Of a stretch of DNA of 64,000 nucleotides, positions 6,963 to 15,350 are shown piece after piece (position 1 is the stretch's first letter; each line of letters opens with the position of its first letter). The position numbers and the translations under genes were made by a program. The DNA comes from JADFXI01 sp963784135 (lineage in GTDB: Bacteria; Nitrospirota; Thermodesulfovibrionia; Thermodesulfovibrionales; Dissulfurispiraceae). The stretch is taken from positions 1-64,000 of the forward strand of contig CAWAQG010000004.1 in NCBI GenBank assembly GCA_963784135.1, in the 5' to 3' direction. The notes beneath the pieces were generated by a model. The model was not told the DNA's origin, did no database searches, and saw only the letters and a list, made by a program, of their open reading frames with translations.

Positions 6963-7029
6963 TTTCAAGATTGTGAGAGAGGATGGAATTTCAATCGGCA
7001 ATGCTGGTCCCGTAAAAGTGGAGGTCCCA

Positions 7030-8382
7030 ATGATAGATGAATTTGTTTCGGGCGAAAGGAAGATAGCAGTTGTCGGTCTCGGATATGTGGGACTCCCTCT
7101 TTGCGTCAGCTTCGGGAAAGTGTTCAAACAGGTCATCGGCTTTGACAGGGACGCCGCCAGGATTGACGAGTTAAGATCGGGGCATGACAGAACGCTTGAA
7201 GTTTCAACGGAGGAGTTGCGAGACACGTTTGCTGATTTTACTGCGGACCCGTCAAAGCTGAAAGAGGCGAATGTAATAATCGTGGCAGTCCCCACGCCGG
7301 TGAATTCTCATAAGGCGCCCGATCTCGGCTGTCTCAAATCGGCCTCAGAGACGATAGCCGCGCATATGTCTCCGGGAACGACGGTTGTGTATGAATCGAC
7401 TGTATATCCCGGAGTGACGGAAGAATTTTGCGGCCCTATACTGGAAGATATTTCAGGAATGAAGTCAGGTATCGGGTTTAAGCTCGGCTATTCTCCTGAA
7501 AGGATAAACCCCGGCGACAAGGCCCACACTATCGAAAATGTTATTAAGATAGTGTCAGGGCAGGATGATGAGACAGTGGGCCTGCTGGCCGGGCTCTATG
7601 GAAAAGTGACAAAGGCCGGCATCCACAGGGCCCCCAACATAAAGACGGCTGAGGCTGCCAAGGTCATCGAGAACATCCAGAGGGACCTGAACATTGCGCT
7701 TGTCAATGAACTGTCCATAATCTTCCATCTGCTCGGTATCGATACAAATGATGTGCTGGATGCAGCAAAGACGAAATGGAATTTCATGCCCTTTGTTCCC
7801 GGTCTTGTAGGCGGCCACTGCATCGGTGTCGACCCCTATTACCTTACCTATAAGGCGCAGGAGGCCGGATATAATCCGGAGGTCATCCTTGCCGGAAGAA
7901 GAATTAATGATTATATGGGAAAGTATGTTGCTGAACAGACAATAAAGGAATTGATCAAAGCGGGATGTACTGTTAAAGGAAGCAGGATATTGATTATGGG
8001 GTTCAGCTTTAAAGAGAATGTAAAGGACACAAGGAACACGAGAGTGATAGATATTTATAACGAGCTGATGGACTATGGCGTGGCCCCTTATGTTTATGAT
8101 CCGGTTTCGGACAGGGACGCCGCAATGCGCGAGTATGGCATTGAACTTATCAGCGGCCCGGAGCAGTTCGCTCCGTATGCTGGATTCATCGGCGCGGTGA
8201 GGCATGATGCATTTAAAGACATTTCTCATGATTACCTGGAATCTCTTTCTGACGGGTGTCCTGTTTTTATTGATATAAAAGGGCTTGCCGGAAACAGCGA
8301 GTGTCCTGTTCTTATGGCTAATAAAGGGCTCGGCGGAAACAATGGAGGTAACTCGCCGGACTATCGCTATTGGAGGCTTTGA
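7030..8382 (+). CDS. UDP-N-acetylglucosamine/galactosamine 6-dehydrogenase (WbpA/WbpO/TviB family)
   Basis: NAD-dependent oxidation of a UDP-HexNAc C6 hydroxyl to the uronic acid, in the cytoplasm. The protein has the N-terminal Rossmann motif VVGLGYVGLP, YESTVYPGVTEE, a central helix with the GGHCIGVDPYYL segment that carries the catalytic Cys, and a C-terminal UDP-binding domain (GFSFKENVKDTRNT). I chose the ATG at 7030 because GGAGG is 5 bp upstream; a GTG at 6973 would add 19 residues without a good ribosome site. It is the first gene of the EPS operon. With the WbpB-WbpD fusion and WbpE-like aminotransferase downstream it can form a 2,3-diacetamido-uronic acid pathway. Choice between GlcNAc and GalNAc substrate cannot be read from sequence. 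Confidence 0.92.
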   Translation: MIDEFVSGERKIAVVGLGYVGLPLCVSFGKVFKQVIGFDRDAARIDELRSGHDRTLEVSTEELRDTFADFTADPSKLKEANVIIVAVPTPVNSHKAPDLGCLKSASETIAAHMSPGTTVVYESTVYPGVTEEFCGPILEDISGMKSGIGFKLGYSPERINPGDKAHTIENVIKIVSGQDDETVGLLAGLYGKVTKAGIHRAPNIKTAEAAKVIENIQRDLNIALVNELSIIFHLLGIDTNDVLDAAKTKWNFMPFVPGLVGGHCIGVDPYYLTYKAQEAGYNPEVILAGRRINDYMGKYVAEQTIKELIKAGCTVKGSRILIMGFSFKENVKDTRNTRVIDIYNELMDYGVAPYVYDPVSDRDAAMREYGIELISGPEQFAPYAGFIGAVRHDAFKDISHDYLESLSDGCPVFIDIKGLAGNSECPVLMANKGLGGNNGGNSPDYRYWRL

Positions 8383-8465
8383 CCCGGCGTATCCGGCCCG
8401 GATGGCGGACCGGAATTTAAACTGTATTCTAACCTTCCAACTTTCTTTGAATGGGGGATTTACCG

Positions 8466-9524
8466 ATGAAAAATTTTAATACACTAAGAAAAGTGCTCGG
8501 AAATGACTTGATAGAAGGCCTTATTATGGTAGTCATCTTTATAGCATTAGTCTGTGTCTCCATGATGTTAACATCATGCGCAAGCAATGACGCGCGTCCG
8601 GAAAGGGCCCTTTTGCAGCAGCCTTCTTTGGGAAAGAGCGAGAAGTTAAATAATGAACTTTTCCAAAGAGGCACAGAACTGACAAAGAAATTTTCTGCCG
8701 CTGATTACAAAGTCGGGCCCGATGACTTGCTCGAAATTGAAGTTTTCCAGGCCCCTGAGTTAAAAACAGCAGTGCGCATCAGCTCCCAGGGTTTTATAAA
8801 GCTTCCCATCGGCGAAATGATAAAGGCGAGCGGGTACACAGTAGCCGAGTTGGAGTCCCGGATATCCGAAAGTTTGAAGAAATTTATGGTTGATCCCATG
8901 GTCAGCGTTTTTGTCAAAGAATATAAAAGCCAGCAAATCTCAGTCACGGGTTATGTGAAAAATCCCGGAATCTATTACGTCACAGGGCAGAAGTCTTTAC
9001 TTGATTTGCTCTCAATGGCAGGGGGGGTGAATCCTGAAGGAGCGGATTCATGCGTCGTTCAAAGAACATCCGGCCCCGATAAAAACGGCAAACTTCAGAC
9101 GGAAAATATTGTTGTTGACCTTAATGAACTTTTAATAAACGGACGGGCTGAGTTAAATGTCCCTGTAACCTCCGGAGATATTATACATGTGCCGAAATGC
9201 GGCGTGTTTTACGTTGACGGCTCTGTATCGAGCCCCGGCCTGTTCCCGTTAAAGGGCAGTATAACGCTCGTGCAGGCAATAAGCATGGCAAAAGGATTTG
9301 TTTATGAGTCTGCCCGCTCCGGCATAAAAATTTACAGGGACAACGGAAAGCCCGAGAGAGAAGTTATTGCAGCGGACTATGATGCGATATTAGCCGGGAA
9401 AATCCGGGACATTGCCCTTCAAGACAAGGACATTATAATAGTCGGTCAGAATGGTTTCAAGAGCTTTATAAAAGGGCTTGCAGGCACTATGAATTTCGGA
9501 GCGTTCAGCCTGGGCAAGTACTAA
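8466..9524 (+). CDS. wza: Wza-type polysaccharide export lipoprotein
   Basis: Outer-membrane polysaccharide export protein. A signal segment (residues ~17-37) ends in a lipobox (MLTSC, Cys38). A Poly_export domain follows (YKVGPDDLLEIEVFQAPEL, ~75-155), then SLBB-type domains (ISVTGYVKNPGIYYV; VDGSVSSPGLFPL). The ATG at 8466 has GGGGGA upstream; an ATG at 8451 in the same frame is less likely. It pairs with the Wzc-like kinase that begins 13 bp after its stop. Together they would form the trans-envelope export complex. At ~352 residues the length is normal for the family. Confidence 0.9.
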   Translation: MKNFNTLRKVLGNDLIEGLIMVVIFIALVCVSMMLTSCASNDARPERALLQQPSLGKSEKLNNELFQRGTELTKKFSAADYKVGPDDLLEIEVFQAPELKTAVRISSQGFIKLPIGEMIKASGYTVAELESRISESLKKFMVDPMVSVFVKEYKSQQISVTGYVKNPGIYYVTGQKSLLDLLSMAGGVNPEGADSCVVQRTSGPDKNGKLQTENIVVDLNELLINGRAELNVPVTSGDIIHVPKCGVFYVDGSVSSPGLFPLKGSITLVQAISMAKGFVYESARSGIKIYRDNGKPEREVIAADYDAILAGKIRDIALQDKDIIIVGQNGFKSFIKGLAGTMNFGAFSLGKY

Positions 9525-9537
9525 GGAGGGCCAAGAG

Positions 9538-11820
9538 ATGCTTAATGAGAAAGATAACGGCAATGGGATGAGGAACCAATACGATGTACAGCGGTATGAG
9601 GCCCGGATGAACCTTCCTTCGCCTTATTTAAGACACTCTAATCATGAAGCGGAAGAAGATGTGCATCTGCGGGATTATCTAAAAGTAATCATGAAGAGGA
9701 AGCGGATTATCCTGACCTTTTTTATTTCTGTCGTTATTACTGTTTTTGTTCTGACACTCATGATGACGCCTCTCTATAAATCCATGGTTGTTATAAGAAT
9801 TGAAAAGGACAGCCCTGATCCGTTGGCGGCGGCGGGATTAAAAGGCGAAAGAGATGCGGGCTATTATGCCACCCAGTATGAGATACTGAAAAGTGAAACT
9901 CTTTCGGAAAGAGTTATCAAAAAACTCAATCTCCAGAATAACAAGGACTTTATACCTGTCGAAAGCGGCCTGTCCAAAACGATTAAGGCGGTTGAGTCCC
10001 CTGTGACCGGCGGTCTAAATTATTTGTCCTCGATATTGGCGCCTGTAAACTCTGAGAAAGCAGCGCCCTACGTTAAGGGCGCATATGCCGAAAAAGGAAT
10101 TCCGTTTCATCTCATAAAGTCTCTTATTTCCAGACTGGAAGTGCTCCCTGTAAAAAATTCAGAGCTGGTTGAAGTGAGTTTTTTATCGCAGAAGCCGGAG
10201 CTTTCCATGATGGTTGCCAATACTGTAGCGGAAGCATATATAGACTATGATCTCGATAGCAGGATCGCGGCGACCGAGCAGGCGAAAGATTTTCTGGCTA
10301 AACAAATTGAAATAGCGAAGACAAAACTGGAAGACTCTGAAGAAAAACTCAATGACTACGCCTCAAAGAACCGGATCATATTTTTTGACGCTGATAAGCA
10401 GGGCGTAAACCTAAAAAGGTTTTCTGATATTACGACTGCATTAAGCGCGGCCACAACCGAACGCATGCAAAAAGAGGCGCTGCTGAGGGAATTGCACGAA
10501 TCCGGCACGAACAACCCGGTCATTATGACAAACCCCCTTATAGAGGAACTGAAGAAGCAACAGGCCACGCTGGAATCGGATTATTCAAACCTGTCGAAAA
10601 CATTTACATCAGACTATCCAAAAATGCAGAGCCTTGAAAAACAGATCAGCTCGCTAAGCAGGAAAATCGAGCGCGAGAAATCCAATATCCTGAAGTCGCT
10701 GGAATCGGATTACAAGGCATCATTGAGAAAAGAGGGATCTTTCAAGTCGGCATTCCGTGATCAGCAAAGAAGTGTTCTTGATTTTCAGGAGAAGGCGGCG
10801 CAATATGCGACCCTTAAGAGAGAGGCAGATGTTAATAAGGAGCTGCATAACGGTCTGCTTCAGAAACTCAATGAGGTCAGTGTGGCAGCCATGAGCAAAT
10901 CAACGAGTATTCAGGTCGTGGACCGGGCCAGGTATCCGACATCACCGTACAAACCTAACAAAACTCAAAACTTACTGCTGGCAATTGTCTTCGGGCTTAT
11001 GGGCGGCATCGGCCTGGCGTTCTCGGTAGAGTATTTCGACAATACAATAAGGGACGTTCATGATATAGATAAAAGGGTGAACATCCCTACTTTGGGAATG
11101 ATACCATTTCAGGAAGAGACCGATAATTCACGCGGGCTGATGATTACGCACTCCAACGACATCAGTGCTTTTACAGAGGCATTCCGGTCGATAGGCGTTC
11201 ATTTATTGTCATCTTCTGCAGAACCGCCCAGGTCAATTCTTGTAACGAGCGCTGCAGAAAAAGAAGGCAAAACCACTGTTTGCACCAGTACAGCCGTGGC
11301 CCTGTCGGAATCCGTTGGGAATGGAATAATAATCGACGCTGATTTGAGAAAGCCGAGACTCCACGACATTTTTGACCTCGATAATTCGGCAGGGCTTTCA
11401 ACTGTCCTTTCCGGCAAGGTCAGCTTTGACAAAATGGATGACAGTATAATAAGGCCGACTTCCATAAATGGCCTCAGCGTCATGACCTCAGGTCCAATCC
11501 CTCCGAACCCTTCCGAGCTTTTGCTGTCTGCCAGGATAAAGGATTTAATCGAGGTCCTGGGCACCAAATTTAATTTTGTCATTCTTGATTCGGTCCCGCT
11601 GATGGGGATGCCGGAGAGTGTTTATTTAAGCAAGATTGTTGATGGAACTATCTTTGTGGTCAAGGGCGGAGGCACATCAAAGGATGCGCTTTCAGAGGCC
11701 ACAAGAATATTTAATAATGTTGACGCCAAAATCCTCGGCATAGTGCTGAACGGGGCCAAAGGCAGCGACCTGAAATATGGTCCTTATTCATACTATTCGT
11801 CTTATTTCAAGGGACAGTGA
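9538..11820 (+). CDS. wzc: Wzc-type chain-length/tyrosine autokinase
   Basis: Inner-membrane polysaccharide co-polymerase fused to a BY-kinase. The first membrane helix is at ~56-77, followed by the Wzz-type periplasmic region with long coiled coils and the second helix at ~479-500. The cytoplasmic kinase has Walker A (AAEKEGKTT, ~571), Walker A' (IIIDADLRKPR, ~596) and a Tyr-rich C-terminus (YGPYSYYSSYFKGQ). Cycles of phosphorylation of the Tyr cluster control polymer length and export in the family. It follows wza closely and ends 4 nt inside the start region of the J-domain gene. AAGGAGGG precedes the ATG. Confidence 0.92.
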   Translation: MLNEKDNGNGMRNQYDVQRYEARMNLPSPYLRHSNHEAEEDVHLRDYLKVIMKRKRIILTFFISVVITVFVLTLMMTPLYKSMVVIRIEKDSPDPLAAAGLKGERDAGYYATQYEILKSETLSERVIKKLNLQNNKDFIPVESGLSKTIKAVESPVTGGLNYLSSILAPVNSEKAAPYVKGAYAEKGIPFHLIKSLISRLEVLPVKNSELVEVSFLSQKPELSMMVANTVAEAYIDYDLDSRIAATEQAKDFLAKQIEIAKTKLEDSEEKLNDYASKNRIIFFDADKQGVNLKRFSDITTALSAATTERMQKEALLRELHESGTNNPVIMTNPLIEELKKQQATLESDYSNLSKTFTSDYPKMQSLEKQISSLSRKIEREKSNILKSLESDYKASLRKEGSFKSAFRDQQRSVLDFQEKAAQYATLKREADVNKELHNGLLQKLNEVSVAAMSKSTSIQVVDRARYPTSPYKPNKTQNLLLAIVFGLMGGIGLAFSVEYFDNTIRDVHDIDKRVNIPTLGMIPFQEETDNSRGLMITHSNDISAFTEAFRSIGVHLLSSSAEPPRSILVTSAAEKEGKTTVCTSTAVALSESVGNGIIIDADLRKPRLHDIFDLDNSAGLSTVLSGKVSFDKMDDSIIRPTSINGLSVMTSGPIPPNPSELLLSARIKDLIEVLGTKFNFVILDSVPLMGMPESVYLSKIVDGTIFVVKGGGTSKDALSEATRIFNNVDAKILGIVLNGAKGSDLKYGPYSYYSSYFKGQ

Positions 11821-11822
11821 GC

Positions 11823-12440
11823 ATGGATGCTGAGACAGGCAGACTGAAGATGTTATCCACAGCAGGACTCATCGCCCGTTTTTACGAAGGATGCCCCCTG
11901 AAGGAGATTTACGAGATGATTCTGTCGCATTATGAGAGACTTCTCACCATACTTGAAGATCCGGAAACGGCGTCAGAGGTCTCGGTACTGATGGGTTTAC
12001 CGGCGAATAAGGTAAGAGACATTGCGGAATCAATAATAGTCCGTTTGCTTTATAACAAAAGCAAGGACGCGTACATATCTCTCGGCTTAAGGCATGACAC
12101 ATCCATTTCAGAGGCGCACCAACGGTGGCAGCGTCTTATGAAGCTCTATCATCCCGATAGACGGAATGGCTCTGGAATGTATGATGACAAGGCCAAGCAG
12201 ATTAATGAGGCTTTTGCGGAAATCAATAAAAAAGGGAAAGAAGTCCTTCCGACCGTGGAAAAGAGAATATATACCGGAGTTACGAAGGAAAGGGAAAAAA
12301 CTGACAGAAGGGCAAAAATGAATAAAGCGCCTTTTCTGAGTGTCCGGTATATACCCATTTTCATCCTGGGCCTGGCGGTTTTGATTGCGCTTTTCATGCT
12401 GTCATTCTGTATTTCGAGAGTTGTAAGTACAGTCCAATAA
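11823..12440 (+). CDS. membrane-anchored J-domain protein in the EPS operon
   Basis: A ~205-residue protein with a divergent DnaJ domain at ~86-140 (AYISLGLRHD...RWQRLMKLYHPDRRN...INEAFAEINK). The HPD motif that stimulates Hsp70 ATPase is present. A C-terminal hydrophobic segment (~180-202, YIPIFILGLAVLIALFMLSF) anchors it in the inner membrane. It has no Gly/Phe or zinc region, so it is a type III J protein. The ATG at 11823 is spaced correctly from AAGGGA; a GTG at 11817 overlaps the Wzc stop. Position directly after wzc suggests a chaperone-recruiting role for the export complex, which is inference. Confidence 0.8.
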   Translation: MDAETGRLKMLSTAGLIARFYEGCPLKEIYEMILSHYERLLTILEDPETASEVSVLMGLPANKVRDIAESIIVRLLYNKSKDAYISLGLRHDTSISEAHQRWQRLMKLYHPDRRNGSGMYDDKAKQINEAFAEINKKGKEVLPTVEKRIYTGVTKEREKTDRRAKMNKAPFLSVRYIPIFILGLAVLIALFMLSFCISRVVSTVQ

Positions 12441-12568
12441 GCGTTATGGTGTTCGATGTTGTCCTCACCCGCTCCGGCAGAGCAGCGATGCGGCATTCCA
12501 CTTTTAAGAAAATCGTTCTGTGCCGGTAATCCGGTAATGATGAACAATAGCAAAATGATGGAGGCATA

Positions 12569-14137
12569 ATGTCAAAAATAGGCGTTATAGGGGCCGGTTA
12601 TTGGGGGAAAAATCTCCTCAGAAATTTTGAGCAGCTTGGGGCTTTATATGCAATCTGTGATCAGGATTGTGCGAACCCCAACCTTGCCGCTTACGGGGAC
12701 CTAAAGCACTTCACCAGCTACCAGGACCTCCTCAGAGATGAAAATATTGATGCCGTTGCCGTGTCCACTCCCGCAGAAAGTCACTATGAGATCGTGAGAG
12801 AAGCGCTTATGGACGGCAAGCACGTTTATGTGGAAAAACCTCTTTGCCTTTCGGAAAAAGAAGGAATGGAGCTTAATAGGCTGTCAAAAAAAAATGGGCT
12901 GGTCCTCATGGTAGGGCATCTCCTTCAGTACCATCCGGCCTTTCTGAAGCTTAAGGAACTGGTGGACCGGGGAGAACTGGGCAAGATCCAGTATATTTAC
13001 TCAAACAGACTCAACCTCGGCAAGATAAGGCGCGAAGAGAACATCCTCTGGAGCTTTGCCCCTCATGATATATCTATGATTCTCTCCCTTGCCGGAGACA
13101 TGCCTGAGTCGGTTTGCACAAACGGCGGTAATTATCTCCACGCAAGAATAGCTGATGTTACCCTGAGCAGTCTGACCTTTGCAAACGGTATAAATGCTCA
13201 CGTTTTTGTGTCATGGCTTCATCCATATAAGGAGCAGAAACTTATCGTGGTTGGAGACAAGGGTATGGCCGTGTTTGACGATATGGCGAAGCGCGAAGAC
13301 AAGCTGCTGGTTTTTCACCATAAAATCAACTGGAAAAATGGGAATATACCTGTCCCGGTCAAGGAAAATGCGGTGGCTGTTCAATTTGAGGATAAAGAGC
13401 CCCTCAACGAGGAATGCAGGCATTTCATCGAATGTGTCGAAAAAGGAGGCACACCGAGGACCGATGGAGAAGAGGGTTTGAGGGTGCTGAAGGTACTTAA
13501 TGCGTTGCAAAGTTCTCTTGAAAACAGCACGATGCCTGTGAGAATCAGGCAGACGGGAAACGGGTATTTTGCTCACGAGAGTTCATGCATCGACGAGAAC
13601 GTCGAACTCGGAAAAGGTTCAAAAGTCTGGCACTTTTCACATATCATGAAGGGGTCAAAAATAGGTGAAAACTGCATCATTGGACAGAATGTTGTTATCG
13701 GTCCTGATGCGACTGTCGGGAGCCGGTGCAAAATACAGAACAACGTTTCCATATATAAAGGAGTGACGCTTGAAGATGAGGTGTTTTGCGGTCCCTCCTG
13801 CGTGTTCACAAATGTATACACTCCCAGGGCTTTTATCGAGAGAAAGTCGGAATTCAGGCCCACTTTAGTAAGGAAGGGCGCTTCAATCGGCGCAAATGCC
13901 ACTATTGTCTGCGGGGTCACGGTCGGGCAATACGGATTGATAGGCGCAGGCGCCGTTGTGAAATCCGATGTTATTGACCACGCCGTAGTTGCGGGTGTTC
14001 CCGCACGCCAGATTGGTTGGGCGTGCAAATGCGGCACCACATTGAAATTCAATAATGAAAAGGCCCTCTGCGGCTACTGCGGCAACGAATATAAATTGGA
14101 AAGGGAACGGTTAGTTGAAATAAGGGAGGAGAACTGA
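12569..14137 (+). CDS. WbpB-WbpD fusion: Gfo/Idh dehydrogenase + hexapeptide N-acetyltransferase
   Basis: A 522-residue bifunctional enzyme. Residues 1-~325 are a Gfo/Idh/MocA oxidoreductase (IGVIGAGYWGKNLLRNF; EKPLC; HDISMILSL), related to WbpB/WlbA, which oxidises C3 of UDP-GlcNAcA. Residues ~332-500 are a left-handed beta-helix acyltransferase related to WbpD/WlbB (hexapeptide repeats such as IGENCIIGQNVVIGPDATVG), which acetylates the 3-amino group. The C-terminus has a zinc-ribbon-like CKCG...CGYC. In Pseudomonas these are separate genes with WbpE acting between them; here the aminotransferase gene follows at once. GATGGAGGCATA precedes the ATG. Substrate assignment is from family and gene context. 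Confidence 0.88.
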   Translation: MSKIGVIGAGYWGKNLLRNFEQLGALYAICDQDCANPNLAAYGDLKHFTSYQDLLRDENIDAVAVSTPAESHYEIVREALMDGKHVYVEKPLCLSEKEGMELNRLSKKNGLVLMVGHLLQYHPAFLKLKELVDRGELGKIQYIYSNRLNLGKIRREENILWSFAPHDISMILSLAGDMPESVCTNGGNYLHARIADVTLSSLTFANGINAHVFVSWLHPYKEQKLIVVGDKGMAVFDDMAKREDKLLVFHHKINWKNGNIPVPVKENAVAVQFEDKEPLNEECRHFIECVEKGGTPRTDGEEGLRVLKVLNALQSSLENSTMPVRIRQTGNGYFAHESSCIDENVELGKGSKVWHFSHIMKGSKIGENCIIGQNVVIGPDATVGSRCKIQNNVSIYKGVTLEDEVFCGPSCVFTNVYTPRAFIERKSEFRPTLVRKGASIGANATIVCGVTVGQYGLIGAGAVVKSDVIDHAVVAGVPARQIGWACKCGTTLKFNNEKALCGYCGNEYKLERERLVEIREEN

Positions 14138-14141
14138 TCAT

Positions 14142-15350
14142 ATGGAAACGACGATGAAGCCAATGATGCAAACAGTACCGATGCTGGACCTTAGACTCGA
14201 ATATGAATATATGAAAGAAGATATTGATTCCGCCCTTGCAAAATGTCTCACGCACCAAAAATGGATATTCGGCCCCGAGGTGGCCGCGCTTGAGGAAAGT
14301 ATTGCCGAATATCTCGGAGTGGAACATTGTGTTGGGGTGTCCTCGGGCACTGAAGCCTTGGTATTATCTCTCAGGGCCCTCGCCCTCAAGACAAAAGGGA
14401 AAGAGTTCTTCAGCAGGGACGACGAAATTATAACTTCGCCTTTCACTTTCACTGCAACGGGGGACGCTGTTTTGAGGGCTGGAGCAACGCCGGTATTTGT
14501 CGATATCGACCCATTGACATACAACATTGACGTGAACAGGTTGAGGAGCTATCTTGCCGCAAATTCCGCAAAGGTCGTCGGCATACTCCCTGTACATCTT
14601 TATGGGCATGCCTGCGATATGGAGAAAGTAATGAGTATTGCGGATGAACATGGCTTGTTTGTCCTTGAGGATGTTGCGCAAGCCTTTGGCGGGAAGTGGA
14701 GAGGCGGCAAACTCGGCTCAATCGGAAACGCCGGCGCATTCAGTTTTTTCCCTTCCAAAAACCTTGGAGGTTTCGGTGACGGCGGAATGGTGGCAACAAA
14801 CGACGACGAGATTGCCGGATTTGTACGGATGCTTCTTAAGCACGGCGGCAAGGACAAATACAATGTTGACCACCTCGGCTATAACGCCAGGCTCGACACG
14901 CTTCAGGCGGCCATCATCCTGGCAAAGTTCAAATACATAGACGCGTTCAACGTGCGAAGGAGAGCAATTTCCGGGCGTTACAACGAAGCCTTGAACGGAA
15001 TACCGGGATTGTCTTTGCCTTTGTCCATTCCCTCTGCCGATGTCGATCATGTGTATCACCAGTATACAGTACGTGTGACAAATGGAAGGAGAGACGACCT
15101 TCAGAGATTTCTGGGTGAAAATCAGATCAGCACCATGATCTATTATCCTCTCCCGCTGCATCAGATGAAAGTATTTCAGGGAAGAAGCATAGTATCAGGA
15201 TATTTGCCGGAATCAGAGAAGGCCGCCGGAGAGGTTTTGAGTCTGCCTGTTGAACCCCTTATGAATGGCAGCAGTGTGACGGCGGTTACTGAGACGATCA
15301 AGAGTTTTTTCGACGGAGGAGGGGGAAATGCCTGTAAAAGTGACCTATGA
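14142..15350 (+). CDS. DegT/DnrJ/EryC1/StrS aminotransferase, WbpE-like
   Basis: A 402-residue PLP-dependent sugar aminotransferase. PLP-site features include GTEALVLSL, DEIITSPFTFTAT, LEDVAQAFGG, and FFPSKNLGGFGDGG with the likely Schiff-base Lys206. It lies 4 bp after the WbpB-WbpD fusion, so the probable reaction is amination of the UDP-3-keto-GlcNAcA made by WbpB, with glutamate as donor. GGGAGGAG lies ~9 bp before the ATG at 14142. Other in-frame ATGs at 14154 and 14163 are possible. Its 3' end overlaps the next aminotransferase by 23 nt. Confidence 0.9.
   Translation: METTMKPMMQTVPMLDLRLEYEYMKEDIDSALAKCLTHQKWIFGPEVAALEESIAEYLGVEHCVGVSSGTEALVLSLRALALKTKGKEFFSRDDEIITSPFTFTATGDAVLRAGATPVFVDIDPLTYNIDVNRLRSYLAANSAKVVGILPVHLYGHACDMEKVMSIADEHGLFVLEDVAQAFGGKWRGGKLGSIGNAGAFSFFPSKNLGGFGDGGMVATNDDEIAGFVRMLLKHGGKDKYNVDHLGYNARLDTLQAAIILAKFKYIDAFNVRRRAISGRYNEALNGIPGLSLPLSIPSADVDHVYHQYTVRVTNGRRDDLQRFLGENQISTMIYYPLPLHQMKVFQGRSIVSGYLPESEKAAGEVLSLPVEPLMNGSSVTAVTETIKSFFDGGGGNACKSDL

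Larger units (their letters stand above)
6491..7029 (+). promoter_or_regulatory. long intergenic leader of the EPS operon
   Basis: About 540 bp without a gene between the response regulator and the UDP-sugar dehydrogenase. It holds the direct repeats GTCAGAGC (two copies) at ~6528, the REP-like element at 6553, a degenerate CTCTGATACT-type tandem stretch at ~6650-6700, and an operator-like site TCAGACAGTCTCCTATTTTC at 6776-6795. An ops-like GGCGGAGCAGTG lies at 6951-6962. The operator indicates where EPS transcription is probably controlled. The long leader leaves room for antitermination control. Confidence 0.45.
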
